Source of the DNA: Isoetes taiwanensis | Taxonomy: Eukaryota > Streptophyta > Lycopodiopsida > Isoetales > Isoetaceae | Assembly (NCBI GenBank): GCA_021234155.1 | Contig: JAJEKV010000017.1 | Span: forward strand, 8,433,525 to 8,497,524 | DNA: 64,000 nucleotides | Direction: 5' to 3' | The notes under the pieces: model-generated | Told to the model about the DNA's origin: nothing | Seen by the model: only the letters and a program-made list of their open reading frames with translations | Database searches by the model: none | Part shown: positions 23,204-34,365 of the stretch, piece by piece | Layout: each line of letters opens with the position of its first letter | How positions within the stretch are numbered: the first letter of the stretch is position 1 | Program-made: the position numbers and the translations under genes

Positions 23204-24603
23204 GTAAGCTGTGAATTGATCATAACATTGGGCATTATTATGATTCCTAAATCAGCTCTTTTTCTGTTTATAGGATCATGTGCAAGCACTAATTCATAGT
23301 CTTCCTGCTAGTCAAAAGACGTTTTCTTATATGAACAATATTTTAAAGAATTAGCATTGCTTGCTCTTACACATAGGCCTTTCGTAATCAATCTGCTCTT
23401 CCTTTCCTTGTACAATATAAAGAGGTAATTGGCAAAGGCCACAATCCAAAGACAAAAGCCCTAACCTCGCTAGAATTCAAGAAACTTTAGCTCCAACCTT
23501 TGCTGGTTCAACGCTCGCATCAGGCTTCCTCGGTGCTCCCGATGTCTTCTCCTCAAAGCATACCCACCCAACCAAAGGGCCAAAAAACAATCAGTACAAA
23601 ATAGAAAGAAGCATGATCATGCAAACTGATCATGCCGAAACTGTCATAACTCTGGTGTTGGGCTAAACCGATCACAAAAACTTCCTAGTGCCATTTTTAT
23701 CCCTTGAAACATCTAGGATCGAAATGTTCAAGATTTAAGATGGAAATACTTAGCCGGCTATGGCGATCGGAATGAAGGAGCGGGCGATTCAATTCTCTGA
23801 TTCAATTCTCTGCCACACTTTCGTCGAATGAGGGGTCAGCATCAAAGCTGATATCGTTCTAGCTAGAAAAGAACTTAAATGATTTAGCAAGCCATCTCTG
23901 ACTCTGGGTCAGTTTTGATGCGAGACAGAGGTGGGTTATGTTGCTGAAAGCCTGGCGAGCGCCGGACTTGGGTGCCCAATAGGAAAATCCTGCCATAACC
24001 TACACGCCATGATCAAATCTAAGCAAAAGGCAAAAGCAAATGCCTCGGGGCCGGGCTTTGGCAGAGCAAAACAGTACAGTACCCACTACTTACAAATCTG
24101 TGCCCTCTTCACGTGAAGCCCATTCCAGTGCTCCGGCAATGCAGAAGAAATGAGCACAAAGGAATTGAAGCTCTCAGAATGATTTGGGCACAGTTTGATC
24201 CAGAAATTGCATCCAATCTAGGGAGATTTTTGGGTTTTGAATAGGCACAGAGGGAATCGGAGGAAGAATTCTAACTGCCCAAATCCGGCAATGCCATCTT
24301 AGGCAGGGCTGTTCTACACGAGCCTGCCACCCTTTTTCTGTCGGAGGCAGGGCTCTGTTTCTTTGGGATCTGCATCAAATCCAGAACTCAACAACTCAAC
24401 ATCACGAAATATTCGAGTTCATTAAATGGCCGCCATAAATGCCCTGACGTCTAACGTCACGACTCACGAAATATTCGAGTTTATTAATGGCCGCAATAAA
24501 TGCCCTATAATCAATGAGTGCACACGTGCCATGTTTTAAGAATTTTTAAGGAACAAAATAAGGGAGAACAGAAATGGACACTGCATTAGATAGGAAAGAT
24601 AAC
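23204..24603. other. Flank downstream of the WNK-like exon
   Basis: No gene recognised. A unit beginning TCACGAAATATTCGAGTT and including AATAAATGCCCT is repeated about 62 bases apart (24402 and 24464). If the WNK-like exon is live, this is intron. Confidence 0.45.
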
Positions 24604-25767
24604 TTAGCCAAGCTTAGGTATGGACCCATTTCCATCCTATTGGTGGCCCGCCACATGGCATGATATGTCAACCTTAATCTACTAAGGGCCAAACCCTAGA
24701 CCTAGGCTATTTCTTGGCTCCAGCAGTCTTTGCCCTCTGTTCGTGTTCGTAATCCGTTTTGCGGATCGTCTGCTGCAACACAGTATAGTACAGCAGCCCC
24801 AAGAGAGTGTGCGCATCACGGGAAGTAGAAGCTACCCCAAAACACCTCCAGGGCGATGGAGACACTAAGAATGGGCGAAAGTTCCTCCGGAGCAGGTATT
24901 TTGAGCAGATTCCTTTGTAGATCATCTGGGAGTTTACATTCCAGATGATTTAGCATTTTATCTCTAGTAGAGCCATTCTAGAACCCCTCAGTTTGGCTCA
25001 TGAACCCTAATCAATGAACCCTAACTGTAAGTTAGATGCATGTGATTAGGATTAGATGTATTCTCATTATTTATCATGTTATGTGGATATATAATATTGG
25101 TTGATCTCATGTTTGCACCTCTTGTATTGGGAAGGGAGGTAGAGACTTAATAGCCATTATTTAGATGATGACTCTCAAGAGTTACAGGTGTCGGTCTGGC
25201 TCTTACTTTGGGGAGTTCAGTCGGGGAAGAACGTGTGTCACCACGATTCTCCAGCTGCCTATGGAGCCACTACACTTTGGAAAGGGAAGATGCAACACGT
25301 TCCTACCTCTTCCGACTGGGGAGGAGTAGTCTCACTGGGCGATACCAAGAGATTGTGTTTCCGACAGGTTACAGTCATGACAGAGCCTGATTTAGACCAT
25401 ATGCATAGTATGCACAGGAGGGGCAAATGGAGTGGTCAACTCTAGCCATTGCCTATTTATCACCCCAAGTAATTGCCATTACTCAGTCCGTTCCATCTTG
25501 AGACCCTAGCTGTCAGCCTACTTTTTCCCCATGAGTCTGAGCCTGGGTAGGAGCATTAGTGATGACTGCTGTATTGATGTATCAGATGGATCTATGGATG
25601 GATGGGACTACCCTATAGGGACAGACACGCAAAATACTTTTGTGTCCTCTTCCCGTACCCTGGCCATCCCAAGAGCGGGTAGACGGAGGGCCCATACGGC
25701 AGTTGCTGTTGGATGGAAGATTGCCCATGGGACGTACGATGAGGCATCGCATGTTATGCGAGGAGCG
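24604..25767 (+). repeat. LTR of an E2-type element (LTR1)
   Basis: This closely matches 27702-28908, from TTAGCCAAGCTTAGG to GCGAGGAGCG. It shares blocks with the E4 LTR at 60581-62090, such as CTTGTATTGGGAAGG and GAGTCTGAGCCT. The junction with the leader has lost nine bases that in LTR2 hold the LTR end and the first three bases of the primer site. The left edge is where LTR1 and LTR2 stop matching. Neither begins with TG there, so both may be 5'-truncated. Confidence 0.7.
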
Positions 25768-25987
25768 TATCAGAGCAATGGTTTTCGTTGACCAAGATCA
25801 TGCACTGGCTATGACCCTAGATAGGTAGTAGCTAACTGGCCTAGGCAAAGATTTAAGTTTTGAACCTTGAAAATGGGAAGCAATTTTTTCCAATTAGCAG
25901 GTTCATAGATTAGACTAAGTTGTAGACTTGGAAGGGAAAAATAATTGAGTCAATAAACATTCTAGTAAAAATTGACATGAAATGATG
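25768..25987 (+). other. Leader after LTR1, with damaged primer site
   Basis: TATCAGAGC (25768-25776) is what remains of the initiator-tRNA-Met primer site. The next 200 bases match the leader after LTR2 (28922-29130). The match ends at 25987, where repeat R copy 2 begins. Confidence 0.7.
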
Positions 25988-27700
25988 CTTTGCTAATCCT
26001 TCCTTCTTCATTGCTCTGCTCTGTTTTCTTCCCCCCTCTTTCCATTTTCTACTAACTTTTGGACCCCTTCGTTTCTTCTCCTTTCCATTTTCAAACGTTG
26101 CCTCGTTTCGTTTGGCGCTTCCTTTTTCTTAAAATTATAAAAAATCCCTTGTATTACCGTCATGTGTGTGTTATTTCGTTATACTGTGCCCATGGTTTGT
26201 TTTATATTTGGGGAATGGATTTGAAGTGGGCCGGCATTAGCTATTAGCTGGGATTAGATTGATCCCTAGGCTTGTTATTTTTTTTGCCCGGGAGCCCTTG
26301 GGCAAAAATTACGTGCAAAAGTTAAGCAAGAAAAATCTTCGGAGAAGGCAATTAGGAAACATTCTGCCGCTGTAAAATTGCTCTAGAATGTTGGGTGAGG
26401 GTTCAAAATGCTGGGTAGAAGTTCGAGAATAGCAGGTAAATGCATGGATCGTGGAGTAAATCCGGTGTACAGTAGCGGGAGAAGTCTGTCGCATAGACCT
26501 AAGATTTTTCATCGACATTCCGATGTTAGAAAATTGCCACGTGGCTGGTCGCTATTGGAAGAAAGAGGCAAAATGTTTTCTAACTGACTTTTACATATAA
26601 GGAAATATCACTTAAAGTGACATTACCTTTACGTGGAGACCACTTAGGCGCCCATTCTATGACACGTGTCAAACATCCAACGGCTAAAGTCAACGTTAGT
26701 TGAAAAAAAAATAGAATGTAAGTAGATAGAGATTCTTGGAAATGAAACTTGCCACATGGCAATATCTCATTGGACAATGGGATAGAATGGAGACTAAGTG
26801 GTTTTTGCGGAGAAGAAATAGGCTAAAGTTGGGAGAGCAAAGTTTGTGGAAGAAAGACTTGTTAGTTTTTTGAGTTTAGAGAAGGTAAGGTTTGCCACCT
26901 TCGGTCCTGTGCAACCCCGATTTTGGTCCCATGTTGCAGATATAAAGAAGAAGGAAGGTTGCTAAATTCTTAATATAACGGCACCATCTTTATTTTAGAG
27001 TAACATATGCGGAACTTCACACTGGTCGTTAGTGTAAAATATAACATAACAGAAACTGTCAAAGATTGCTTCAGACTGCAAGACCTTAGTAGGTTTGATT
27101 AAAGATTAGCATAACAGCAACTGTTAAAACTTCTTTCACACAATGGAACGTGTTAGGTTAGATCAAAAGATAGTATAACAGTTACCGTTAAAGATATGAA
27201 AAGATCACTTCAGACTGAATCCTGATGTTAGTTCAAATAAGCTTGAACACGAGCGAAAGACAGATCATTACAACTTCAAATAGACCGAAATTCAAAATAG
27301 CAAGTGTTTGAGCATAAAAAAAGGACGATATTGCAAGAAAAATGCAAATTTTGCAGTCTTTAATGAGCAATTTGGAACATTTTTATGCTATCGAAAACAA
27401 ACAGAAAACAGTAAAGAATTCATCTTTCCTATTCAAAAGAGCTACTGCGTGTTGTAAAATCGTTTGTAAGCATGGAATCCTCTATCCATGGATCACTGGA
27501 AATGATCTGGGGCATCATTTCTAGCATAATAATATTGTTTTAATCAGAGCAAAAATTTCTTACATCAAATCAAAGATAGATGTTCCTCTAAAATATACGA
27601 TATAAATACGTGTATTTTAGGCCACGTCACCATACAAGCCTACCTTAGTAGCCTTGTACTTAGGGTGGGGAGGGGGATGGCTTAGTCATTATATATATAA
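25988..27700. repeat. Dispersed repeat R, copy 2
   Basis: Near-identical to 11305-12699. Relative to copy 1 it has about 210 extra bases at 26594-26807 and a 30-odd-base hairpin insertion near 26279-26311 (arms TTTTTGCCC and GGGCAAAAA). It also differs near 27285-27330. It sits exactly between the leader of LTR1 and the start of LTR2. No coding potential was recognised. Confidence 0.7.
26594..26807. mobile_element. MITE-like insertion in repeat R copy 2
   Basis: These bases are absent from repeat R copy 1, where the flanks are contiguous. They contain an imperfect inverted repeat: CCACTTAGGCGCCCATTCTAT (26640-26660) against ATAGAATGGAGACTAAGTGG (26782-26801). The exact insertion edges and target duplication are blurred by a T-run. 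A deletion from copy 1 is an alternative. Confidence 0.4.
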
Positions 27701-27701
27701 T

Positions 27702-28908
27702 TTAGCCAAGCTTAGGTATGGAACCATTTCCACGTGGCTCCATCCTATTGGTGACCCGCCATACAGACGCACCCCATTGGAGCCATGTGGCATGATATGT
27801 CAACCTTAATCTACTAAGGGCCAAACCCTAGACCTATGCTATTTTTTGGATCCGGCGGTCTTTGACCTCTGTTCGTGTTCATAATCCGTTTCGAGGATCG
27901 TCTGCTGCAACATAGTATAGTACAACAACCCGAAGAGAGTGTACGCATCACGGGAAGTAGAAGCTACCCCAAAAAACCTCCAGGGCGATGGAGACACCAG
28001 GAACGAGCGAAAGTTTCTCTGGAGCAGGTATTTTGAGTAGATTCCTTTATAGATCATCTGGGAGTTTACATTCCAGATGATTTAGCATTTCTATCTCTAG
28101 TAGAGCCATTCTAGAACCCCTCAGTTTGGCTAATGAACCCTAATCAATGAACCCTAACTGTAAATTAGATGCATGTGATTAGGATTAGATGAATTCTCAT
28201 TATTTATCATGTTATGTGGATATATAATGCTGGTTGATCTCATGTTTGCACCTCTTGTATTAGGAAGGAAGATAGAGACTTAGTAGCCATTATTTAGATG
28301 ATGACTCTCAAGAGTGACAGGTGTCGGCCTGGCTCTTACTTTGGGGAGTTCAATCAGGGGAGGACGTGTGTCACCATGATTCTCCAGCTGCATATGGAGC
28401 CACTACACTCTGGGAAGGGGAGATGCAACCCGTTCCTACCTCTTCAGACTGAGGAGGAGTAGTCTCACTGGGCGATACCAAGAGATTGTGCTTCCGACAG
28501 GTTACAGTCATGACAGAGCCTGATTTAGACCATGTGCATAGTATGCACAGGAGGGGTAGATGGAGTGGTCAACTTTAGCCATTGCCTATTTGTCAGCCCA
28601 AGTAATTGCCATTACTCGGTATGTTCCATCTTGAGACCCCAGCTGTCAGTCTACTTTTTCCCCACGAGTCTGAGCCTTGGTAGGAGCATTAGTGATGTAC
28701 TGTTGTATTGATGTATCAGATGGATCTATGGATGGATGGGGCTACCCTATAGAGGACAAACACGCAAGACACCTCTGTGTTCTCTTCCCGTGCCCTGGCC
28801 ATCCCAAGAGCGGGGTAGACGGAGGGCCCATACGGCAGTTGCTGTCGGATGGGAGATTGCCCACGGGACATACGATGAGGCATCATATGTTATGCGAGGA
28901 GCGTCACA
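27702..28908 (+). repeat. LTR of E2 (LTR2)
   Basis: It ends in GCGTCACA, one base before an intact initiator-tRNA-Met primer site, which marks it as a 5' LTR. It matches LTR1 in order and sequence but keeps two short blocks LTR1 lacks near its start (about 27735-27785). The minus-strand frame MIYKGI... seen in both copies is part of the LTR, not a gene. Confidence 0.75.
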
Positions 28909-28909
28909 A

Positions 28910-28921
28910 TGGTATCAGAGC
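28910..28921 (+). other. Primer binding site, initiator tRNA-Met
   Basis: TGGTATCAGAGC is complementary to the 3' end of plant initiator tRNA-Met and lies one base after the LTR terminus. It primes minus-strand cDNA synthesis in many plant LTR retrotransposons. Confidence 0.9.
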
Positions 28922-29476
28922 AATGGTTTTTGTTGAGCAAGATCATGCATTGGCTATGACCCTAGATAGGTAGCTAACTGGCCTAGGCAAAGTAGAGTGA
29001 AGATTTAAGTTTTGAACCTCGAAAATGGGAAGAAATCTTTTCCAATTAGCAGGGTCATAGATTAGACTAAGTTGTAGATTTAAAAGGGAAAAATAATTGA
29101 GTCAATAAACATTCTAGGAAAAATAGGCATGAAATTATGCATGAACGCAAAAATTTCACGCGAAATGGGTCAAACAATCGTCCCAATCAGAGACCCCAGT
29201 GGAATATATCATAATTCATAGCCGAAAACCATGGAAGAAAATTAAATAAATTCGAATATTAAGGTGTTTGGGGTGGGGGTGGTTGTGGTCATCATTAATA
29301 AGGATGGCCTATTAAAAATAGTAATAATGACATTGAAATATTTCCTACTTGTGAGAGCATCTTGCCTTTTTTAACCCAATTTTAACCACCTTTCTTCTAA
29401 TTTCGCCCTGAACTAGCTCTCTAGCCATCCTAGAAGATTTCTAACGTAAATTAATCAGTTTCCTAATCTATAAGTC

Positions 29477-29830
29477 ATGGTGCATAGCAAGCAAATAGTG
29501 AGGAAGGTTAGGAGCCCGGGGTCGCGTATAAACATGGCGGAACTTGCAATGAGTAGCAGCAAGAAGATCCCAAAGGCCTTACACCCAAGGCTGCGCGAAG
29601 AGCCGAGCAGTTTGGACTCTGATGAGTCCTACCATACCACTGACGAACAAGCATCGACTACTCACAAGAATCCTCGCAGCGGACATGAGAGACAACAATT
29701 TTGGGTTCCATTTAGAAGGTGAGGAGCAGCACATGAAGAGTAGCCTGAACAGGAGCTCACTCAACTTTTTGAGGAGGCCAACCTTTGTGCAATCTATGCG
29801 AAGCGAGTGACCCGACTCACTGTTTTTTAA
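29477..29830 (+). pseudogene. Histone H3-like protein frame inside E2
   Basis: One frame of 117 codons starts at ATG 29477 and ends at TAA 29828-29830, with two in-frame stops (29720-29722 and 29741-29743). Its first ten residues, MVHSKQIVRK, share five identities with the H3 tail start. Near the end, LFEEANLCAIYAKRVT matches the H3 helix-2/loop/helix-3 signature at 13 of 16 positions. The Cys falls at codon 104, against 110 in canonical H3, so the frame is collinear with H3 along its length. The middle is poorly conserved. ANLCAI recalls CENH3 of some plants as much as canonical H3. It lies between primer site and gag of an LTR element; a similar fragment lies in E4. Confidence 0.7.
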
Positions 29831-30476
29831 ACATAGGATGTTCCAATAACGCTCCAAGAACCACTCCAACATGTTTCTTGGCCTGTTATAGCTCTTTAAA
29901 TCAATCCAATTGGCCTATACCTTCTAGAACCTAGATTCCCCAAAGTGGCGATCCAACAGGGAAATCTAAGTAACCTCGTTCTACATAAGGGAATCCCTAT
30001 TTGGTCCGTTTTCTCACATAAAGTTAAGACACCTGCTTAGGCAATTTTCTCAACTCCTTGTCACATCCCCAACCACTTTTTGCCCTCTTCTCCACTCAAA
30101 TGGCACTTACCAGCTTACAACGATGCAGATCACATCCGGGAAGTGCTTGTCAAGGAGATGTTTCGTGCTTGTTGAGGAGGTCTTTCAAGTATTCGACTGC
30201 ACCTTTGATCTTCATGCAATTTTCCCATAACCCTATCATACACTGACATCATCGCCGAGTATGACCAGCAACTTCAACCTTGAGAAGTGAGCCTCTCAAC
30301 AAGGGAAAGGAGATGGATTTCATTAGAGACAGTCAATCCAGTAATCGGAACCAGCTCCAAGGTTAAGAAACAAGTTTGAAAGAGGACAAGGGACATGCCA
30401 GACTATATGACTTGCACGGTCCAATGGCGCAGCTACATGTCGTCACAAGTGGCACTATTAATATTTATGCACTTTA

Positions 30477-32830
30477 ATGCCATACAAGGTCGAAGAACCG
30501 TCCATACAACCACTTACCCTGACACCTTTGGACACGAGGGTAAATCAAGACATGATCCTAGGGCTTGACATTGCTGAGTACCTTCTTCAGGAGACGTCGT
30601 CAGATCATTACCACATTGAGGAGGATTGTGAAGAAGCAGCAGACCAGGACGAAGAGGAAGAAAGAAGGCTAGCAAAAAGAATGCAAAGTTAAATTGAAAG
30701 ACAGGAACAAAAGGCCAATCAAGGCAACAGAGACAGCAATAGTAATCACAACCCTATCATCAATCGTCATCAAAGAGAAGAATACCTTTTCATCAACGAC
30801 ATCCTCAAGAGGCCTTATTGTCTAGAGGAAGGGCTAAAAATAGATGAACTATAAGGTCTAATTGCAGAAGGCCAGTAGATTGACTTCAAAGACTACTCAT
30901 ACTAGGGGTTTCCTTCAGAAGTTATCGAGCGGCATTATTATGGGGGAGAAACAATATCAGATATATGAGTTTATCAGACACAGTTTTTAGCATCTCAGAA
31001 GAAGAGTTCCAGCACTAGGCTAACATCTATAAATCAGGGAGAAGGCCAAGCACGAAGCTTCCCTCAGAGACAAGGACAAGATGGGAACGAGGAAGAATTG
31101 TCGATCTCGACTATGCTCCTTCTATGCAGAAAGATCATGACGACTTGTTAGGATGGAAAGTATCAGAGCAGCAAGGCAAAGGCAGGACCCAAGACTGGAA
31201 AATCATTTCGCTATTACCTCCCAGCCCTAAGCCAAGGTCACATAGTAGTATTCCACAAGGAATTCAGCCCAAGGGGGGAAGAAGTCGGTACCCTCTTAAG
31301 TGCATTAACAGGGTTTGATAGGCACGCCAAAATAGGGAAAACATAGATCATATCATCCTGATCAAAAGGTCGGCACTGTACTGCCTAGATTTTGTGCGAG
31401 CGCTCAAAGGGAAACACCATTAGCAGTAGTAGCAGCCATAGCACCGGCACTACCAGCTCCCCGAATGATGTAGGCCCTAGAACAAGGATCATCCTATAAT
31501 ATCCTCAAGAACATCGGCAAAGGCCTCATGCGCAAAGACATCAAGCAATTCTTTAAGTCTAAGTGATGACACCGGGATTAGTCCCTCTAATGTAATTGTG
31601 CTACGTTAAATGTCTTGCAAATTATGAATGTATTGATATATCTAATGGAGTTTGACTTATATAACTATCATATGGTGAATAGAATCAATACTGTAACATT
31701 ATAAGTATGTCTTGCCTTGATTTTTTTATGTTCGAATAATAAGCATACGTGATTAACATTTGCAGCTAGAAACTTTGGTTCGGCTTCACAGGTCCAGGAG
31801 AATCAAGAGCCACGATGCAAATGGCAACCTAGAAACTTGTTTGGTAGGTAACCTGAGGAAGAAGACATATCCGCGGAAGCTACTAACATGCGCCTAGTAT
31901 AGATGCACAACTAAATGATAGAGCTTGTGCAATGGGCTACCCCACTTATGGGAGCACAGGAGTATGGACCAATGCCCCTCCACCACTACTCCTTCAGGAG
32001 GCAGAACAAGGGGACCAACCAGAACAGGAGCCCGCACCAGTAGCACATGGGAACAGGAAAAGGAAGAGAAGAAACAGGAGAAGCCATAGCCCTTCGAGTT
32101 CCAGTCCGGGTAGTAGTCCAGGTATTGGGTCAGATAGCAGCTCAGATAGTGAATCAGATAGCTTACATGGCAGCAGAAGCTGTAAGGTCGAGGATTATCA
32201 GAAAAAGATAGACATCGCCATGAGCAATATTTGGAAAACTCGTAGACATGGCCATTTCTTAGGAAAGGATAGGTCAGGTATGGAGGCTGAAGCATGGCTT
32301 GATGACCGACTCACATAGGTGGAAAGGGTATGCAAAGTCCATTAAGCTCAAGAAAAACAACTATAGGTTTAAGACCTTCAGTAAGGCATTCCGCAAGCAT
32401 TATGATACAAGTAGGGAAATACAACAATCAAGGGAATTTATCAGTGGCCAAGTACACAGAAGAGTTTTAAAGATTGTGATTAAACATGTCAAGGATTACA
32501 GAAGGCAAGCAAAGTGGATGGCTATATTGAGGGGTTGAACAAAGAACATCGGGGAGGCTAGTTCGTGCTATCAATCTTAGTATCGTAGAGGAGGTAGAAG
32601 ACAAGGCATTGGAGAAGGCACCTCCAGTGCCAGTACAAAAGCAATCTACTTACAACAAAGGCAAAGCCACGAGTCCAGCAGGCTAGTGCTGGACCAGCAG
32701 CACAACAATACCAAGGGAATGAAGATAAGAAGATAGCCTTTAAGGAACAGTAAATAGGAGGATTTTTTACATGGAAGTCAATGAAGCACTTTTTGGATAG
32801 TATTTCTAAGGAGAAGAGGGATGAATGCAT
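30477..32830 (+). pseudogene. E2 gag remnant, copy A
   Basis: A chain of broken frames precedes RT. Recognisable parts are an acidic segment (EEDCEEAADQDEEEERRLAKR, about 30615-30680), a Ser/Arg-rich region with NRKRKRRNRRSHSPSSSS (about 32050-32103), and a gag-like helical region around KKIDIAMSNIWKTRRHG. Further on are KAFRKHYDTSREIQQSREF and NLSIVEEVEDKALEKAP. No zinc knuckle is readable. The assignment rests on position before RT and the basic and acidic composition, not on a specific motif. Matching fragments lie at 37660-37875 and 42823-44870 in copy B. Confidence 0.5.
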
Positions 32831-33029
32831 AAAAGGCTATATTTCAGATGCTTCTAGTCGGGACAGCACACTCATAATTGCTCTTTTGTGATGTAAGTGA
32901 CAGTGACAGAGATTGAGGTTTGTAAATCCCCAACGGAGTTGGATGATGAGGACAAGGAGGAGGCCCGAGACTTTATTAAAGGTGAATGCAGAATCTGTAC
33001 AGCCATAGAAACAGGAATACATTTTTAAA

Positions 33030-34365
33030 ATGGAGGTCGTTGGACCCGATAGCAATGCTAAGAAAAAGGATGCTCCAGAACAACTGTCGAGGTCAATTGC
33101 TAAGTTTATCAAGGAGTTCCACGATATATTTCCAAATGAAATTCGAGAGCTTCTGCCTTATAGAGGCATAGAGTGTGATATCATTCTTGCATCAGATGCA
33201 AAGGCAATCAATACGGCTCCATATAGAATGAGCACTCCTGAGCTAACTGAGCTCAAGAATCAGTTGAAGGAGTTGTTTAAGCTTGGATTTATTTGGCCAA
33301 GTGTGTCACCCCTCGGAGCACCCATTCTCTTCATAAAAAAAGGGTGGAAGTTTAACGTGTGTAGACTATTGTCAAGTCAACAAGCTAACAATTAAGAACA
33401 AGGATGCCTTGTCAAGGATAGATGACTTGATTAACCAGCTCCAAGGAGCTAAAGTTTTCTCCAAGATAGACCTAAGATTCATGTATTATCAGATAAGGAT
33501 AGGGGAAGAAGACATCCATAAGACTGCCTCTAGAATGCGGTATACGCACTATGAATTTACAGTAATGCCCTTTGGTCTATCAAATGCTCCCATAACTTTC
33601 ATGAGCTTAATGAAGAATGCCTTTAGAGACTTTTGGATGAATTTGTTATCATTTTCTTCGACAACATCCTCATCTACAACAAGTCAGTGGAGAAGCATAT
33701 AATCCACTTGAGAAGGGTGTTGGAAAAGTTGAGGAGGCACCGCTTTTTTGGCAAGCTTTTAGACCATATTGTATCGGCTGAAGGAATCGCCACTGACCCA
33801 TCCAAGATTGAACCAATAATCGATTGGCCAGCACCAAAGAATATGTCAGAAGTTAGAAGCTTCTTGCCTTGCAGGGTATTATAGAAATTTGTGAAGGACT
33901 TTGCTAAGTGGGCAGCACCACATTTGGACTCAGTGAGCATCAGAAAGTCAAGGATTGGATCGCACATTGAATTCCAAATGTTCAAACTTCCTTTGACAAG
34001 CTTAAGGAAGCTTTGACCATGTACATCACCATGACTTTACCACCCAAGCAAGGACGAGTTGGTAGCAACGGACGCGAGTCGGATTGCAATGGGAGGAGTC
34101 CTCATGTAAGAAGGTAGAATAGTAGCCTACGGCTCTAAGAAGATGAATGACATCGAACAATGCCATCCAACGCATGATTAAGAGCTTCTAGTAGTTGTAA
34201 AATCTCTTTCCATATGGAGGCACTACTTGCTTTTGGCAGAAAATTTCAGTTTAACATTGATCATCAGAGCCTCCATATACCAAAATGCAACCACTCCTCA
34301 ACTTGCTTGAGGCAGATGGAATTTCTTGAAGGATATGACTTTAAGATAGTCTAATATGTAGCAAA
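33030..34365 (+). pseudogene. E2 reverse transcriptase and RNase H, copy A
   Basis: Ty3/gypsy RT is clear: [29 protein letters not shown], the palm block [13 protein letters not shown], and [15 protein letters not shown]. The second catalytic Asp is Asn in the last of these, which should kill RT. The connection domain continues with [17 protein letters not shown]. RNase H is traceable in fragments to MEFLEGYDFKIV, where it is cut off at about 34365 by a foreign insert. Frameshifts fall near 33345, 33630 and 33880. No protease motif was found before RT. Copy B (45071-46402) carries the same Asn and most of the same breaks, so these predate the duplication. Confidence 0.8.

Noticed and set aside
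24707-24925. Minus-strand frame MIYKGI..., also at 27839-28057
   Set aside because: It lies wholly inside LTR1/LTR2; its repetition reflects the LTR, and no domain is visible.
29622-29810. Alternative frame with RLLTRILAADMR resembling H3 helix 1
   Set aside because: The similarity is weak and in a different frame from the tail and the helix-2/3 signature, which share one frame; not used as evidence.
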